Shown piece by piece: positions 1 through 6,747 of a stretch of DNA of 6,906 bases (the stretch's first letter is position 1; each line of letters starts with the position of its first letter). Location: positions 1 through 6,906 of the forward strand of contig JAUVIT010000089.1 of assembly GCA_030592605.1 (NCBI GenBank). The letters run 5' to 3'. Origin of the DNA: Bacteroidota bacterium. GTDB taxonomy: Bacteria > Bacteroidota > Bacteroidia > Bacteroidales > GCA-2748055. The position numbers were made by a program, and so were the translations under genes. The notes beneath the pieces are model-generated. The model saw nothing but the letters and a program-made list of their open reading frames with translations. It was not told where the DNA came from and made no database searches.

Positions 1-2241
1 GATGGATTCACCCTCCTGTGACCTGAATATATAGAAGCCTTCGCCCAGCTGGGGTATACGTGCAAATGTTGCATCCTCAAGCTCCATCATACGCTGACCC
101 ATTATGTTATAGATGGTACCACTTACCCTTTTATTAAAATAGAATAAGCCTTCAGCAACCGGATTGGGATAGATGGAGAGTGGCTCCCTCAGGGCCGGAT
201 TCTCCTGCACCCCGGTACTCAGATTGGAGTAGTTGGGTGTGGGCGATGGAAAAAAGATCCACTCTGCGCCGCCATCCACCAGACGACCCATGGAAATATC
301 CGTCTCCTGCAGTCCAAATACTATAGAATCCACAAGCTGGAAGCCGGTAGAAGGTCGCTCCGATAGACGAAGCATCTCACCCTCCTTGCTGATTTTAAAA
401 GTGGCATGGTTCACCCCCTGTTCCTCCTGGTCGTCGAGCCAGACCAGGTAGAAAGCCCCTGCCTGGATATACTGCTCGGGAAATCTGTATTTTCCGGGAG
501 AACCCATGTTGTCACTCAGGAAATAATCGGCCAGCCAGACTTGCTCATTACTGGCATTGTAAATTTCCATCCAATCATCATATTCTCCAAACTCATCCAT
601 TTTAATGCTCTTATTCGAAGCCAGAAACTCATTGATATAGAGCGGTCCGGATACAAGCGGATAAATTATTAGCAAAGTGGTATCGGGATAACGATTCTCC
701 TGGCCGCCCTGGTCCACTACTGTAAAATAGAGTTCCACCTCAGATGTATCGCTAAATGAGCGGATTGTATCACGATAGGAAAAGACCCCTGAGACCGGAT
801 CTGTTTCGGTGGGTGTGTCCTTCAAGAGATGATTCCAGCTTCCCCCATCGATCCGGTAGTGAAGCGTGGTGCTAAAACCCGGATCATCATCCTCAGCGCT
901 CCAGTCCAGGTCAATCCTGTCGGAACGAGGCTCCACTCTAAGATGTGAAAAAAGCGGAAAGGCATCCACATCGATGGCCTCGGCCAGTGCAGAGGCAGAG
1001 CGTGCAGTCATAAACTCCTGCACACCGAAGTCCACATGTTCACCCCAGCCACCTGTCATGGATCCATCAAAATCGCTAATGGTAAATCCCCAGTCCTTCG
1101 TGTAAAAGGTATCCATCGCCACCGCATCTCTGATCTGCACGTTCCAACGGACCAGTTCGTTTCCAAGTTCGGCAGAAGCAACATAAGCTGCCAGCTGCCT
1201 GATATACATGGTATACTGTGCCTTATACTCCTCCACCCCAAGAATCTTTTCATACAGGGGACGCAGATCCAGGTTCCAACTATAGATGCTTTGAATCGAC
1301 CAGTCAACTTCCCTGAAGTCGATCCCATAACTGTTCTCCATATTGTAGGGGATATATTCAAACCTGCCGCTCACCTGATCGCGATAGAGATAGTAATTAT
1401 TTTTATCACCGCTGTAACCATCCCAGTTACCACTCATCACATCCACTGCCATGGCCTTCAGATACTGTTGAACATTGATCAGGCCTTCCAGCTCAACTTT
1501 CAGTTGTGCTCCACTGTACAGATTGAGTGTTGAAATCAGGGTGGACAGGTCCTCATATTCATCCCACTTTTCATTGGTTCGTAATGCATAAACGCGACGA
1601 CCATCATACTCATACTTATAATCTTCCTGCGACGAACCCAGGTAGCTAAGATCGGCCGGCCATAAGTTCCTGTAAAGGTTTCCATCATTATTGTCAAACC
1701 TCGATTTCACATACCTTTCATCAATATGTTCCGTGTTCAGGTAAACGCCGTAGAAAGCATTATTAATATAGAGCAACACATGGTTGCTTCTTGAACCGGG
1801 TACACCCAGATAGCGAAATAATTCCCAGGCCAGTTTTGAGCGGACCAGGGAGGGATCGTTCACCTCGGCATTCAGATCCATTTTCTCAATCCCATGATAG
1901 TTGTCATTGCTGTTAAAGGAATTAAATGAGATGCGAAAAGATTTTTTTTGCTTGTTCCTGATAGTATCGCCCCTGAACCTCAGTGCCACATCGATAGGTC
2001 CTTCTGCACTGTCGGTCCGTGTGAGACTGAATGTGGCATAATACTCTGTATTACTTTCAGGATCCGCATAAAGGCTTTGGAGGTTCGATTGGGAAATGGT
2101 CAGATCGATACGGGGCAGCTCTGTATCATCAAAAATAAATCCAGCCTCAGGATGAATCACCTGGGCATCTGCAAAGCAGGTGGTAAAAAGAAGGGTAAGG
2201 AAAAGAATAATTCCTGGAGCGACTTTAGTCATTTTCATCAT
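1..2241 (-). CDS. Secreted CotH-kinase-fold protein with lamin-tail domain and T9SS sorting tail (3' end cut by window)
   Basis: The frame is open for 747 codons from 2241 to the window edge. Domains in order: a signal peptide (residues 1-26, hydrophobic core from G10, probable cleavage after ADA), a CotH-kinase domain (about 30-420), a beta-rich fibronectin/Ig-like linker (about 428-530), a lamin-tail domain (about 533-673, with INEF at 536-539 and DDWMEIYN at 555-562), and a T9SS type A C-terminal domain starting at SIYPNP (689-694). CotH landmarks are RFRG at 88-91, the basic KKSFRI stretch at 99-104, and the catalytic-loop-like GNWDGY at 271-276 with N281/N282. The usual DxD-like metal site after IPY reads NMEN (N300, E302). 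CotH-family proteins are atypical protein kinases, but most bacterial members have no known substrate. Export across the outer membrane by T9SS and attachment at the surface or release are inferred. The ATGATG start lies inside the end of the NamZ-family gene, so translational coupling is likely. Probably only 8-15 C-terminal residues are missing. Family assignment is firm; kinase activity is uncertain. Confidence 0.93.
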   Translation of the reverse strand, partial: MMKMTKVAPGIILFLTLLFTTCFADAQVIHPEAGFIFDDTELPRIDLTISQSNLQSLYADPESNTEYYATFSLTRTDSAEGPIDVALRFRGDTIRNKQKKSFRISFNSFNSNDNYHGIEKMDLNAEVNDPSLVRSKLAWELFRYLGVPGSRSNHVLLYINNAFYGVYLNTEHIDERYVKSRFDNNDGNLYRNLWPADLSYLGSSQEDYKYEYDGRRVYALRTNEKWDEYEDLSTLISTLNLYSGAQLKVELEGLINVQQYLKAMAVDVMSGNWDGYSGDKNNYYLYRDQVSGRFEYIPYNMENSYGIDFREVDWSIQSIYSWNLDLRPLYEKILGVEEYKAQYTMYIRQLAAYVASAELGNELVRWNVQIRDAVAMDTFYTKDWGFTISDFDGSMTGGWGEHVDFGVQEFMTARSASALAEAIDVDAFPLFSHLRVEPRSDRIDLDWSAEDDDPGFSTTLHYRIDGGSWNHLLKDTPTETDPVSGVFSYRDTIRSFSDTSEVELYFTVVDQGGQENRYPDTTLLIIYPLVSGPLYINEFLASNKSIKMDEFGEYDDWMEIYNASNEQVWLADYFLSDNMGSPGKYRFPEQYIQAGAFYLVWLDDQEEQGVNHATFKISKEGEMLRLSERPSTGFQLVDSIVFGLQETDISMGRLVDGGAEWIFFPSPTPNYSNLSTGVQENPALREPLSIYPNPVAEGLFYFNKRVSGTIYNIMGQRMMELEDATFARIPQLGEGFYIFRSQEGESI

Positions 2242-3406
2242 ATATCAAATACTTTCTTCGTTTCACTTTATATTGCTCAAGTTCGCCCTTCCAGCTGGCC
2301 CTGATACGCTCCTCATCCCATCCTGCTTCCACTTGCATTCTCAGTGTATCGCATCCTGCCAGGGTATTAAAATAATTTGTAAAGAACTCTTCTTTCCGGG
2401 GAAAGGCCTCATAGGCTTCCAGCAAGAACTTTAAGTGGATCCTGGACCACCCCCCCTCCGGAGTAAAAGACCTCAGGTCCTCTCCATAGCAGACTTGTCC
2501 TTCAAACTTTGGATTCCGCGCTATCCCGGGTATGCTTTCAGGAGTATAACTAAACGCACCCGGAAGTTCCGGATGCCCATATACCTCAAAAGGCATATCA
2601 GTTCCCCTGCCTTCACTCAGTACAGTTCCTTCAAAAAAGCAGGTGGAGGGGTACATTAGAATAGCATGGTCGTTCGCCAGATTTGGAGAAGGACTTACAG
2701 GCAAAGAGTATGCCTGTCCGTGGATGTAATTGGCACAGGGAATCACGGTGAGCTCACACTGAACCCCCTTACTTAACCATCCCTCCCCATTAATCATCCC
2801 GGCCAGTTCACCAATGGTCAATCCATATACCACCGGGATGGGATGCATGCCCACAAATGACTTAAAGGCTGAATCAAGTACCGGACCATCCACATAGCCA
2901 CCGTTGGGATTGGGACGGTCCAAAAGAATCAAGGAAATACCGTTTTCTGCACATGCTTCCATCACATAGTGAAGGGTGGAGATATAGGTATAGAACCTTG
3001 CCCCCACATCCTGGAGGTCGAAAAGCATAACTTCGATACCTGCTAGCTCCTCCGGTTCCGGTTTCTTATGGCTGCCATAAAGGGATGCCACCGGAATACC
3101 AGTCTGCCGATCGGTGCCATCTTCAATCTGCACACCTGCAGCATGATCGCCCCTGAAACCATGCTCGGGTGCAAAAACTTTAATAATCTGATCCTTTTCG
3201 ATCCCGCTGCCAAGCAATGTATCCACCAGGTGACTCTTTCCCACTACCGAGGTGTGATTTGCCACCAGGGCGATCCTCTTGCCATCAATAAGACGCAGGT
3301 ACCGATCCATTTGATCGGCTCCGCTTCGCACCGGAGCCTCGTTCGGTGAGCAGGCGGCCATCATTCCATTCAGAATAATATAAGATAGAACTAACAAAAG
3401 CTTCAC
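2225..3406 (-). CDS. namZ: NamZ/DUF1343 family lipoprotein, probable exo-beta-N-acetylmuramidase (GH171)
   Basis: The protein has 393 residues, close to the roughly 400 usual for the family. Characterised members (NamZ of Bacillus subtilis and Tannerella forsythia) remove MurNAc from the non-reducing ends of peptidoglycan fragments. Visible landmarks: VANHTSVVG at 48-56, the hallmark PEHGFRGD at 80-87 with candidate catalytic Glu81, FDLQDVGARFYTY at 129-141, LDRPNPNGG at 162-170, PSPNL at 239-243, and EGT...SEGRGT at 259-269. The N-terminus is a short hydrophobic signal ending in MAAC, so Cys19 is the likely lipidated residue, although Met at -3 of the lipobox is a loose match. The start is GTG at 3404-3406; an in-frame TAA six bases upstream rules out anything longer, and the next ATG (M15) would destroy the signal. 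The gene leads a minus-strand unit and its last 17 nt overlap the CotH-like gene. Periplasmic, membrane-anchored muropeptide trimming or recycling is inferred. Activity is not proven from sequence alone. Confidence 0.9.
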   Translation of the reverse strand: MKLLLVLSYIILNGMMAACSPNEAPVRSGADQMDRYLRLIDGKRIALVANHTSVVGKSHLVDTLLGSGIEKDQIIKVFAPEHGFRGDHAAGVQIEDGTDRQTGIPVASLYGSHKKPEPEELAGIEVMLFDLQDVGARFYTYISTLHYVMEACAENGISLILLDRPNPNGGYVDGPVLDSAFKSFVGMHPIPVVYGLTIGELAGMINGEGWLSKGVQCELTVIPCANYIHGQAYSLPVSPSPNLANDHAILMYPSTCFFEGTVLSEGRGTDMPFEVYGHPELPGAFSYTPESIPGIARNPKFEGQVCYGEDLRSFTPEGGWSRIHLKFLLEAYEAFPRKEEFFTNYFNTLAGCDTLRMQVEAGWDEERIRASWKGELEQYKVKRRKYLIYDEND

Positions 3407-3431
3407 GTCTTAAAAATAGCTAAAAGATGGC

Positions 3432-3439
3432 TACATTTG
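3432..3439 (+). promoter_or_regulatory. Candidate Bacteroidota -7 promoter element for the permease-Nudix operon
   Basis: TACATTTG is an exact match to the Bacteroidota consensus TAnnTTTG recognised by their primary sigma factor. It lies in the only true intergenic gap and points toward the permease, whose TTG start is 20 nt downstream, implying a leader of roughly 13 nt. I see no TTTG at the expected -33 distance. One octamer match in AT-rich DNA can occur by chance, so confidence is moderate. Confidence 0.4.
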
Positions 3440-3449
3440 CTGAACAAAT
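3435..3449. repeat. Short inverted repeat ATTTG-5 nt-CAAAT in the divergent promoter region
   Basis: Five-base perfect arms (3435-3439 and 3445-3449) flank a 5-nt spacer. The left arm is the core of the plus-strand -7 candidate and the right arm is the core of the minus-strand candidate, so the symmetry may just reflect two facing promoter boxes. An operator half-site pair is an alternative. The arms are short enough to be chance. Confidence 0.3.
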
Positions 3450-3452
3450 TGA
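3445..3452 (-). promoter_or_regulatory. Candidate -7 promoter element for the NamZ-CotH operon
   Basis: Read on the minus strand this is TCAATTTG, matching five of the six fixed positions of TAnnTTTG. It is correctly oriented toward the GTG start at 3406 and would give a leader of about 30 nt. No convincing TTTG -33 box is visible above it, because that region already codes for the permease N-terminus. It partly faces the plus-strand candidate, suggesting a compact divergent promoter. Confidence 0.22.
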
Positions 3453-3458
3453 GAATCC

Positions 3459-4703
3459 TTGAATACCGAACTTTTTATCGTACGCCGATTGATCGGCAGC
3501 AGGAAAGAGGGACGCAGTTTCTCGCGTTCCATTGTGGGCATTGCCATGTTTGGTATAGCCCTGAGTCTGGCTGTGATGATCGTGGCCGTTGCCATAGTCA
3601 CCGGCTTTAAAAAGGAGATCTCCAACAAGGTCACCGGATTCGGTGCCCATATACAGATCCTGAATATGGATTCGAATCTCTCCTATGAAACTGCTCCGGT
3701 TCCTTCCGGACTGGAGAGTGTGAAACGGATCCGGGAAATAGAGGGCATTAAAAATGTACAGCCCTTTGCTATTAAGGCCGGAATCATTAAAACCGGAGAA
3801 GAGATACACGGAGCCGTTCTGAAAGGGATCGATAAAAGCTTTGACTGGACCTTTATTGAGGAACACCTTTCAGAAGGTGAGCTTTTCCATGTGGATGATA
3901 CGGTGAGGACCAACAATGTTGTGCTCTCGGGGTCCACCGCACGTCTGCTGAACCTTGGTGTGGGCGACCGTTTTACCATGTATTTCATTCAGGATCCTCC
4001 AAGGGCCAGGACCTTTACTATCAGCGGTATTTACAATACCAGCCTGGAGCAGTTTGATATGCTTTACATCTTTGCAGATATCAAACAGGTTCAACGCTTA
4101 AACAACTGGGACATGGGAGAGGTGAGCGGGTATGAAGTGTTGATTGAAAAGATGGATAACCTTCCTGAAATGGCATGGTTGGTGAGGGAACAGGTGGGCA
4201 TTGATTTTCTGGAAGATGGCAGCCGCCTGAGGGTAGAAACCATCGAGCAAAAGTACGCGCAGATCTTCGACTGGCTGAAGCTCCAGGATATGAATGTAAT
4301 CGTCCTGGTCATCCTGATGGTGGTGGTAGCCGGATTTAATATGATTTCCGGACTACTGATCCTGATTCTGGAACGGACCAATATGATAGGAATACTAAAA
4401 GCACTGGGTACCAACAATGTTTCGGTTCGTAAGATTTTCATGTACCAGTCGGCATACCTGACCCTGGTGGGCTTGTTTTGGGGAAACCTGTTCGGCCTGG
4501 GTATTTGCCTTGCTCAAAAGTACCTGAATCTAATGCCCCTCGATCCCTCGTCCTACTACCTCGATACTGTTCCCATCAACCTGAACCTTCTCCATCTCCT
4601 CATGCTTAACCTGGGGACCATGGTCATCACTTTCCTCTTCCTGCTTATTCCTTCCATGATCATTGCCAGGATCTCGCCCGAAAAGAGCATCCGCTTTAAT
4701 TAA
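3459..4703 (+). CDS. LolC/LolE-type ABC transporter permease (FtsX family)
   Basis: The 414 residues show the four-helix FtsX/LolCE topology: TM1 about 25-48, a large periplasmic MacB-like domain about 50-277, TM2 about 279-303, TM3 about 330-352, TM4 about 376-402. The N-terminal NTELFIVRRL and the stretch around VTGFKKEISNKVTGFGAHI are typical of the Bacteroidota lipoprotein-release branch. The ERTNMIGILKALG segment (305-317) is the conserved cytoplasmic coupling region expected to contact a LolD-type ATPase, and the tail ISPEKSIRF resembles LolC/E ends. In the Lol system such permeases extract lipoproteins from the inner membrane for transfer to the outer membrane; that role here is inferred from similarity. 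The start is TTG at 3459: an in-frame TGA lies at 3450-3452, and the first downstream Met (residue 30) would delete half of TM1. No ATPase is present in the window. The gene is followed 9 nt later by the Nudix gene in an apparent operon. Confidence 0.9.
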   Translation: MNTELFIVRRLIGSRKEGRSFSRSIVGIAMFGIALSLAVMIVAVAIVTGFKKEISNKVTGFGAHIQILNMDSNLSYETAPVPSGLESVKRIREIEGIKNVQPFAIKAGIIKTGEEIHGAVLKGIDKSFDWTFIEEHLSEGELFHVDDTVRTNNVVLSGSTARLLNLGVGDRFTMYFIQDPPRARTFTISGIYNTSLEQFDMLYIFADIKQVQRLNNWDMGEVSGYEVLIEKMDNLPEMAWLVREQVGIDFLEDGSRLRVETIEQKYAQIFDWLKLQDMNVIVLVILMVVVAGFNMISGLLILILERTNMIGILKALGTNNVSVRKIFMYQSAYLTLVGLFWGNLFGLGICLAQKYLNLMPLDPSSYYLDTVPINLNLLHLLMLNLGTMVITFLFLLIPSMIIARISPEKSIRFN

Positions 4704-4712
4704 CTGCGTCCC

Positions 4713-5321
4713 ATGTTTAATAAGAACGCCTGGATCGAACTTCTGCGCCATAAACTTCCCGGTGAGAAGGCTCAGCTCCGGATGGCGCCCACCTTTCGGG
4801 GCAATCTCACTTCCGTGGGCTTACCCATTGAAGCTGCTGTTCTGGTACTTTTCTACCCATCGGACGGGAAGACCCACCTGGTATTTATCAAGCGTAATGA
4901 ATACGATGGCCCACACAGTGCTCAGGTCAGCTTCCCGGGAGGAGCCAGGGAAGCCAATGATCTTAGCCTGGAGGAGACTGCCCTCAGGGAAACTCGTGAA
5001 GAACTGGGTGTCGACGGACAGATTGAGGTCCTTGGGGCACTGACACCCCTGCATATTCCGGTCAGTAATTTTATGGTATATCCCTTTGTGGGATGGATGG
5101 AGAAAAGTCCGGTGTTCCGTCCCGATCCTTCCGAGGTACAGTATGTAATTGAAGCAGCTCTCACTGGTCTTCAGGATCCTTCAAACAGCGATTCGGAAAC
5201 ACTTTACCACCACGAACAGTCAATCGAGGCACCATTCTACAGGGTGGGAAAAGATAAAATCTGGGGGGCTACTGCCATGATGCTAAGCGAGGTTCTTCAC
5301 CTGGCTACCAGCTTGCAATAA
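4713..5321 (+). CDS. NudL-type Nudix hydrolase, probable CoA pyrophosphatase
   Basis: This is a 202-residue soluble protein; E. coli NudL, a CoA pyrophosphatase, is of similar length. The Nudix box runs from about 77 to 100: G77, E88 and then RETREELGV (92-100), with Glu93, Glu96 and Glu97 as expected metal ligands. Just before it, FIKRNEYDGPHSAQVSFPGG (58-77) matches the extra UPF0035 motif that separates CoA pyrophosphatases from other Nudix enzymes. IWGATAMML (183-191) is also typical. The expected reaction is cleavage of CoA or acyl-CoA to 4'-phosphopantetheine and 3',5'-ADP in the cytoplasm, known for the family and inferred here. The ATG at 4713 lies 9 nt after the permease stop, with no clear Shine-Dalgarno sequence, which is usual in this phylum. 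The last 17 nt overlap the end of the converging transglycosylase gene. No functional link with the permease is obvious. Confidence 0.92.
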   Translation: MFNKNAWIELLRHKLPGEKAQLRMAPTFRGNLTSVGLPIEAAVLVLFYPSDGKTHLVFIKRNEYDGPHSAQVSFPGGAREANDLSLEETALRETREELGVDGQIEVLGALTPLHIPVSNFMVYPFVGWMEKSPVFRPDPSEVQYVIEAALTGLQDPSNSDSETLYHHEQSIEAPFYRVGKDKIWGATAMMLSEVLHLATSLQ

Positions 5322-6747
5322 CTTCATTATTAACGATATTCTTATAGTGTTCGTAGCGGTCCAGAATATCCTTCACGAAGTTATAGGTCTCTATCCCCCG
5401 GGCAAATCCATGACGGACCACCGCGTCGGTATAGTACTCAGGTTCCGATTTTTTCAGGAGCCACTGATCCACACTACCAAACCAGATATTGGGATCGGAC
5501 TCATACTGTGCGGCCAGCCTCCTGGCATCCTGAATATGTCCCAATCCAATATTGTAGGAAGCCAGGACAAATTTGATCCGCTCATCCGGATCGTCAATCA
5601 CATCCTTAAAGCGATCATCCAGCCACTTGATAAAACTGGCCCCCGCCCTGATCTGCTCCTGTGGTGACGAATCAATGGTAATCCCGTAGCTTTTTGCTGT
5701 CACCGGCATCAGCTGCATCAATCCGAATGCACCGGCCCAGGAGACCGCATCCGGATTAAACCTCGACTCCTGATAGACCACGGAAGCAAACAATCTCCAG
5801 TCCCAACCAATGCGTTCACTCTCCTTTTTGATCACCGCATCAAAGGGTGAAATTTTTCCGCTCCCCAGGGTATAGTATTCGCTATGGATGCTCCTGTAGG
5901 AATGCCTGTTATTAAAGTACTTATGGTAAAGAATGGCATATTTATCGGTCATGCGGTAGCCGGTGATCCACTGGTCAATGACTTTCTTCAGGCTGTCGGA
6001 ACGGGGATGGATCGCCCAGGCCACATGCTGTGGAAAAGAGATGGCCGTTCCCACGTCCAGCTGAGGGAAGTAGGTGGCGTTAACCAGTCCCACATTTTCG
6101 TCACAGACCGCATAATCAATCTCACCCAATGCCACCCGCTGGATCAGGCGCTCCGATTCAAGATTCACTTCCCTGATATTGATCCCTCCACCAATCTCAT
6201 TGGAAAGTGCTCGCAAGCGGGCTTCATAAACCGAACCTGCCTGTACATATATCTCCTTTCCCTCCAGGTCCAGCTGGTTGCGGATCAGCGCAGCATCCTC
6301 CTGCTTTCTCTGTACAAGGACCTGTCTGGTTTGAAGAAGTGGTTCAGTAAAAGCTACATCCTGCTTTCTGCTGGAGGTAATCGTCAGATTCATGGCAATC
6401 AGATCCACCTGTCCTTCCTGCAGATCACTGAAATTCCTTCCAAGATCGTTACTCACACTCACCTCCAGAGGAAGGTTCATATGATTGGCCAGTTCCTGCA
6501 ACATCTCATACTGAAATCCCAGGGGCTGACCACGGTAGAGAAAATAAGAGATTGAGTTATACTCCGTAACAACCTTCAGTGCACCATACTCCCTGATCAT
6601 CTCCATATGTGTGATCCGGTTCTCCGGTCTCAACTGCTCCACATCACGGAACCTGGGATCTCCCTTTCGCTGGCATGATCCCAGGAATAGTGTTGTAGCG
6701 ACCAGCAAAAGCAGGACTGGGGTGCAGTATGTAAGCCTTCTAATCAT
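5305..6747 (-). CDS. mltF: MltF-type membrane-bound lytic transglycosylase lipoprotein
   Basis: The protein has 480 residues (E. coli MltF has 518). A lipoprotein signal ends in LGSC with Cys25 lipidated. Next comes an amino-acid-binding-type SBP_bac_3 domain (about 55-280; note YRGQPLGFQYEML at 71-83 and the DLIAMNLTIT region at 115-124). The C-terminal SLT lysozyme-like domain (about 300-460) has catalytic Glu327 in YQESRFNP, then GLMQLMP at 342-348, ASYNIGLGH at 396-404 and the closing RGIETYNFV. Lytic transglycosylases cleave MurNAc-GlcNAc bonds, leaving 1,6-anhydroMurNAc ends. In Pseudomonas MltF the SBP-like domain is an allosteric sensor for muropeptides, and the same is plausible here. 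The ATG at 6745-6747 overlaps the stop of the upstream porin-like gene by 8 nt, implying coupled translation and a shared promoter outside the window. All expected catalytic-domain motifs appear intact. Confidence 0.94.
   Translation of the reverse strand: MIRRLTYCTPVLLLLVATTLFLGSCQRKGDPRFRDVEQLRPENRITHMEMIREYGALKVVTEYNSISYFLYRGQPLGFQYEMLQELANHMNLPLEVSVSNDLGRNFSDLQEGQVDLIAMNLTITSSRKQDVAFTEPLLQTRQVLVQRKQEDAALIRNQLDLEGKEIYVQAGSVYEARLRALSNEIGGGINIREVNLESERLIQRVALGEIDYAVCDENVGLVNATYFPQLDVGTAISFPQHVAWAIHPRSDSLKKVIDQWITGYRMTDKYAILYHKYFNNRHSYRSIHSEYYTLGSGKISPFDAVIKKESERIGWDWRLFASVVYQESRFNPDAVSWAGAFGLMQLMPVTAKSYGITIDSSPQEQIRAGASFIKWLDDRFKDVIDDPDERIKFVLASYNIGLGHIQDARRLAAQYESDPNIWFGSVDQWLLKKSEPEYYTDAVVRHGFARGIETYNFVKDILDRYEHYKNIVNNEVIASW

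Noticed and set aside
1036..1533. A 165-codon open frame on plus, antisense to the CotH-like gene
   Set aside because: It covers the kinase core, which is clearly coding on minus. No family signature, promoter or ribosome site supports it.
2161..2180. Possible lipobox Cys22 in the CotH-like signal peptide
   Set aside because: The residues before Cys are F-T-T, lacking the required small residue Gly/Ala/Ser at -1. An ordinary signal peptidase I site after ADA fits better with T9SS export.
2450..2456. Seven-C run within the NamZ-family gene
   Set aside because: It encodes a Gly-Gly-Trp segment of a normal-looking domain and the frame is intact on both sides; too short to claim phase variation.
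3420..3866. A 148-codon minus frame opposite the permease N-terminus
   Set aside because: The opposite strand encodes the conserved TM1 and periplasmic domain; this frame is low-information and has no homologous motif.
5884..6555. A 223-codon open frame on plus, antisense to the transglycosylase
   Set aside because: It lies wholly inside a well-supported lytic transglycosylase gene on the other strand, shows no recognisable domain, and its composition fits a mirror of the real codons.
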